Source: an uncultured Aquimarina sp.
GTDB lineage: Bacteria; Bacteroidota; Bacteroidia; Flavobacteriales; Flavobacteriaceae
NCBI GenBank assembly: GCA_947498785.1
Contig: CANMLS010000041.1
Span: 1-44,384, forward strand
DNA length: 44,384 nucleotides
Direction of reading: 5' to 3'
The position numbers were made by a program, and so were the translations under genes. Numbering within the stretch: position 1 is the first letter of the stretch; each line of letters starts with the position of its first letter. This document shows, piece after piece, positions 41,289 through 44,384 of this stretch. The notes under the pieces are model-generated. The model saw nothing but the letters and a program-made list of their open reading frames with translations, was not told where the DNA came from and did not search any database.

Positions 41289-43250
41289 TTAGCTGTAACA
41301 TCTAGCCTCAAATAATTTACAATTTTTATTTCCATAGGTTTCTTTTAAATTAATACGAATAGCTGTTGTTTCAATTTTTTCAAAATGGAATTTAATTAAT
41401 CGGGTTCTGTTTTTTTCGATTGTTCCAACTTTTACCCACTTTCCATTTACACGTGCTTCAACATCTAATGATTTTAGTAATTCTTTGGGAATTTGGGTGG
41501 TGTAAACATCATTTTCCAAACTATCTCTACGTAGCATTATATTGCGTTTAACATTGGTGTCACATTTGATTTCAATTTTAGAAATACTCTGGCGTTCATC
41601 CCATTCGATTTGTACTTGTGCTGGTAAGCCTTCAGATTGCCAATGATGATCCTTTCCATTATAATCTCGTGACCATCCATCATTTAATAATTTAGGATCA
41701 CCCGAAGATGTGCTTGACGCAAATATTAATTTTGCTTTTTTAACCAGATTGTTTTTATCGTTTGCAGGCCTATAAGGAATAAAGGCATCATCTCTTAGTA
41801 ATTGTTCTTGTAATTCTGTAATATTTTTTTGACCTAACTCACGAGGTAACACATTTTTTTTCGCACATAAAGCAGCAGCTGTTCCAACTGCTTGCCCTTC
41901 TAAGGCACATGTTGCCATAATACGAGAAGAAGACAGGGCAATATGTGTTTGGCTAATATTTCGACCTGCAAATAAGAGGTTAGGTACATTTTTAGAATAT
42001 AATGAACGAAAAGGAATTTGATACGGTTCTTCAAAATATTGATGAAAATAACTTGGTGGTTCACTTAAATTTTCAATACCACCTGGGTTGTGTTCATCTA
42101 ATGACCATCCTCCAAATGCTACTGCATCTGAAAATTGTTTATTACCTAACATATCAGGTTCACAAAGAATATAATCACCAATAAATCGGCGACTCTCACG
42201 TTTACCTGGTAAAGAAGAAACCCAATCTAAAGCGTAATTTTCGGTTTCTGGAAAATCACCTGAATTCTTCATGTAATCCCAAACTCCATAAGCATAACCT
42301 AAGAGTTTATGTTTATTATCCTCAAATTCACCGATAATATCATTATCGCTCCCTAATTCGACCCACCAAAAACCTAATTCGAATGGTTTTAATTGTCTTC
42401 CTTTATGAGATTTTTCAGCATCATATTTTATTGTAAAATGTGGCGCTTCAAAAGGCATTGGACGTCCCATATCTTTTGACCCAAGAAGAACAGTAGAACC
42501 CATCTGCCAACCATCTTCTTTTTCAGGAGCATATTTTTCATTAAATTCTGAAGATGCTTCTCTACCAGTTCGATACAAGGCTCCTGCAGTAGCTCCTAAT
42601 AAACCATCACCAGAACAGTCAATAAATAAATCAGCTTCAATAGTAAATTCTGTTTCTGTTGTCGATTGCCAACAATAGGCAGCTTTTATTTTACCATCAT
42701 CTGACATAATAGCTCTTATTGCAGAGGTATTGAGTTTTACATCCAGATTTTTTTCTCGAGTAATGAAATCATACAAAATATGATCCCAAACGGGATACGC
42801 ATCTTGTGGGTTATGAAAACGATTATGCAATAAAATTTCTTCAATAATGCCTGTTTCTCGTTCAGGTAGACCATTTTTTAAATGATTAACGCCGTTTAAA
42901 TGTACGCGAATTTCACTTGAAGAATTACCTCCTAAAACTGGGCGATCTTGTACTAATACAACTTTAGCACCATTTCTTGCAGCCGAAATAGCTGCACACA
43001 TACCTGCAGCTCCTCCACCAATAACGGCAACATCATAAGTCATCGTTTTACGTCTATCGGGTCTAGGTTTTTTGCCAGTACCCATTTGATGCCATTGTTT
43101 AGGGTCGGTATTTCTATAAGGTTTTTCTGCTTCTGTATTATTTATATTGTTTGATGATTGAGCAGATATATCCGAAAAGCTAGTTAGCGGAATTATACTT
43201 GCGCCTAATGCACCTTTAATTGTATTTTTGAAAAATTTTCTTCTTTTCAT
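41289..43250 (-). CDS. Exported FAD-dependent oxidoreductase
   Basis: The 653-residue protein begins with a twin-arginine-like signal MKRRKFFKN, so it is exported folded with its cofactor. The FAD site is clear: VAVIGGGAAGMCAAISAARNG (74-94) with GGNSSSEIRVHLNG next, and a late GRNISQTHIALSSSRIMATCALEGQAVGTAAALC. This is the FAD_oxidored type found in Bacteroidota polysaccharide and sugar loci. The C-terminal 130 residues form a beta-rich, discoidin-like domain. The substrate is unknown. It heads a two-gene operon. Confidence 0.88.
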   Translation of the reverse strand: MKRRKFFKNTIKGALGASIIPLTSFSDISAQSSNNINNTEAEKPYRNTDPKQWHQMGTGKKPRPDRRKTMTYDVAVIGGGAAGMCAAISAARNGAKVVLVQDRPVLGGNSSSEIRVHLNGVNHLKNGLPERETGIIEEILLHNRFHNPQDAYPVWDHILYDFITREKNLDVKLNTSAIRAIMSDDGKIKAAYCWQSTTETEFTIEADLFIDCSGDGLLGATAGALYRTGREASSEFNEKYAPEKEDGWQMGSTVLLGSKDMGRPMPFEAPHFTIKYDAEKSHKGRQLKPFELGFWWVELGSDNDIIGEFEDNKHKLLGYAYGVWDYMKNSGDFPETENYALDWVSSLPGKRESRRFIGDYILCEPDMLGNKQFSDAVAFGGWSLDEHNPGGIENLSEPPSYFHQYFEEPYQIPFRSLYSKNVPNLLFAGRNISQTHIALSSSRIMATCALEGQAVGTAAALCAKKNVLPRELGQKNITELQEQLLRDDAFIPYRPANDKNNLVKKAKLIFASSTSSGDPKLLNDGWSRDYNGKDHHWQSEGLPAQVQIEWDERQSISKIEIKCDTNVKRNIMLRRDSLENDVYTTQIPKELLKSLDVEARVNGKWVKVGTIEKNRTRLIKFHFEKIETTAIRINLKETYGNKNCKLFEARCYS

Positions 43251-43259
43251 AATTTTATA

Positions 43260-43433
43260 TTAATGACACCCCACGATTCGGCTATGAGTAGTGTGGGATT
43301 GAAAAATCGAAAGTTTTCAATTTGGCACAAAACTTAGCGAACCGTTTTATATTTGATTTATTTTCTCAACCAATATACAAACTGCGGGCAGAAAAAAAAA
43401 TAAAACTTCGATTTAACACATCAGCCCGCATTA
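43260..43433. repeat. Stacked inverted repeats upstream of FAD oxidoreductase
   Basis: Three hairpins follow one another: CCCCACGATT..GTGTGGGA (about 43269-43298), TTGAAAA/TTTTCAA (about 43299-43321), and TGCGGGC/GCCCGCA (about 43382-43430). The last resembles one side of an attC-like unit and directly abuts an IS110-type left end. No gene is present. Confidence 0.45.
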
Positions 43434-43540
43434 TTTATAGCAACAATGTAAAAGCAGTATTCTAAGTTATCTAATAAAGAATTCAAAAGTAATTTATTAT
43501 GAAAACAAAGGATACTACCATTAATGGCTACAACGGTTTG
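43434..43540 (+). mobile_element. IS110-family 5' relic, copy 2
   Basis: About 80 bases (43435-43516) match the left end of copy 1 at 28604-28690, including AATAAAGAATTCAAAAG, the ATG at 43499 and MKTKDT. After a few codons the match ends. It keeps the non-coding leader that holds the bridge RNA in IS110 elements, but no transposase body. Confidence 0.6.
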
Positions 43541-43590
43541 TGTAAAGATAGTTGTGTGATTAAGCAACTAACTTAGCAAAAGTGGAACGA

Positions 43591-43611
43591 ACCAGAGGAA
43601 AACCCACAGGG
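43591..43611. repeat. 9-bp perfect hairpin
   Basis: GGAAAACCC and GGGTTTTCC with an ACA loop, about 45 bases left of the recurring core that carries the group II intron. It may belong to an attC-like stem. Confidence 0.45.
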
Positions 43612-43640
43612 TTTTCCGAGTAGGCAGAACCAAGTAATTA

Positions 43641-43658
43641 TTTTTAGGACACTTTGTT
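43641..43658 (-). repeat. Recurring core split by intron
   Basis: TTTTTAGGACACTTTGTT matches the core up to TTGTT, where the group II intron begins (GTGCG at 43659). Confidence 0.6.
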
Positions 43659-44384
43659 GTGCGTTGGCTGTGTGTCCTGCGTTGCTTCGGGATACAATTT
43701 AATAATAAATAAGGAGCAACATAACTATAATTGAGATGAGAGACTCATTTTTTTTAGAAACAACCTTGGCATTGGTTTCAAGTGGAAGTACGGGAAAAAA
43801 AAAAAAAGTGAGGATTGGTCTCTCGGCTGGGATGTTAGGCATATCAGTCAAACCGCCTTATGGGGCTTACCTTTTCGGGGTTGGTCTTGAGCGATAAGGT
43901 CAAAGGCGCTGCCATTGTTGTATGATGAGCAGTTTAGTTAAGCTATGGTGGGCGTAATGAAGCTGAACGAGAAGCGAGTGAACCCTTGTAGAAGTGTCGT
44001 AAACAACTTTAGTATTGTCAAAATCGAAGGGTTGGCGGCCTAGCGAGACAGAACTTGACGGGGGTAACCTATTTACTGGTCAAGTGGCAATCGGCATAAA
44101 GAGGGCAGGAGCATTACCAGACGGCTCAATTATGGAACAGGAGAAGCTAATCAAAAGTGCAAAAATTCCATAAGTCTGAAGGATAAGGAAGAAAGTAGCG
44201 ATACTATTGATTAGTGGCGGATTAGTCCGTAGTAGCGATGATTACTTTGTAATGAAGTAGGAGCAAAGGGACTGACTTAACAGTTTTAACTGGTATTACA
44301 ACTAGATTTTTTTTTTAGGATGATTTTCAAGGAGAAACAAAAGTCACAACCGATATTAAAAGAGCAGGTTTGGAGTGCCTTTAA
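43659..44384 (+). mobile_element. Group II intron, 5' part (cut by window end)
   Basis: GTGCG at 43659 fits the GUGYG 5' end. The following 660 bases have the look of domain I-III sequence (GAGAAGCGAGTGAACCC, GGGGTAACC, ATGGAACAGGAGAAGC, TTAGTCCGTAGTAGCGATGA) and lead into a reverse transcriptase start at 44320. Exon bases TTGTT (43654-43658) can pair with AACAA at 44002-44006, placed as an EBS1 loop should be. The 3' end lies outside the window. A GTGTG at about 43670 is an alternative 5' end. Confidence 0.75.
44320..44384 (+). CDS. Group II intron reverse transcriptase, N-terminus (partial)
   Basis: Only the first 21 codons are inside the window: MIFKEKQKSQPILKEQVWSA, with the open frame running off the end. 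The KxxVWSAF segment resembles the opening of LtrA-type reverse transcriptase/maturases (…QVWEAYKRVKANKG…). It lies where such an ORF belongs, after the domain I-III sequence. The identity rests on the intron context. Confidence 0.6.
   Translation, partial: MIFKEKQKSQPILKEQVWSAF

Noticed and set aside
13755..43250. CRISPR array or defence island
   Set aside because: The repeats are long, irregularly spaced by genes, and no Cas, restriction or known defence gene was recognised.

Overview
The window looks like chromosomal DNA from a marine-type member of the Flavobacteriaceae (Bacteroidota). The evidence is low GC with very A/T-rich intergenic DNA, a SusC/HmuR-style TonB receptor next to an HmuY-like lipoprotein, many secreted proteins with short hydrophobic leaders ending in AQ or in a lipobox Cys, weak Shine-Dalgarno signals, and families typical of the group (DUF6607, ThuA, DUF1080, TIGR02117/DUF2459, GH47 lipoprotein). 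The genus cannot be fixed from the sequence alone. No rRNA, tRNA, CRISPR array or replication origin was seen.

Region 1 (0-6.7 kb) is a probable heme acquisition locus. A TonB-dependent receptor and an HmuY-like lipoprotein run rightward. Divergent from them, a tight three-gene operon runs leftward: DUF6607, an exported ankyrin-repeat protein and DUF2271. Region 2 (6.7-13.2 kb) is ordinary but scattered: an IS200-type transposase relic, a SAM methyltransferase, a hyaluronan/chitin-synthase-like glycosyltransferase with a strong terminator, a convergent ThuA/DUF1080 pair sharing one terminator, and an exported VOC protein.

Region 3 (about 13.7-43.7 kb) is the unusual part. It is a patchwork of one- to four-gene modules, nearly all on the minus strand: GNAT, several alpha/beta hydrolases, a serine beta-lactamase-like hydrolase, HxlR and AraC regulators, an NAD(P)H oxidoreductase, M23 and NlpC/P60-like peptidases, DoxX, GH47, haloalkane dehalogenase-like, AlkD-like, PPOX, SDR, tautomerase, cupin, SUKH, TPR and an FAD oxidoreductase. 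Between modules are related non-coding units. The clearest ones fold into attC-like palindromes with RYYYAAC/GTTRRRY-like ends, and a recurring core (CTTTACATAGGACAC..GTTG in + orientation) sits just after gene stops. Where a gene is on the + strand, its attC-like unit is also on the + strand. This is the organisation of an integron cassette array, or of a cluster of attC sites lacking an integrase.

Region 3 is full of relics of mobile DNA: two copies of a tyrosine-recombinase C-terminus inside about 0.4-kb direct repeats, a 167-bp MITE-like insertion with TTTAA target duplications and a matching empty site, two IS110-type 5' ends, several copies of one DDE-transposase tail, a decayed group II intron 3' end, and a group II intron 5' half at the right edge inserted exactly after TTGTT of one recurring core. 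Several genes are truncated, nonsense-mutated, or carry C-terminal tails read from the repeat, so the array appears to exchange and decay.
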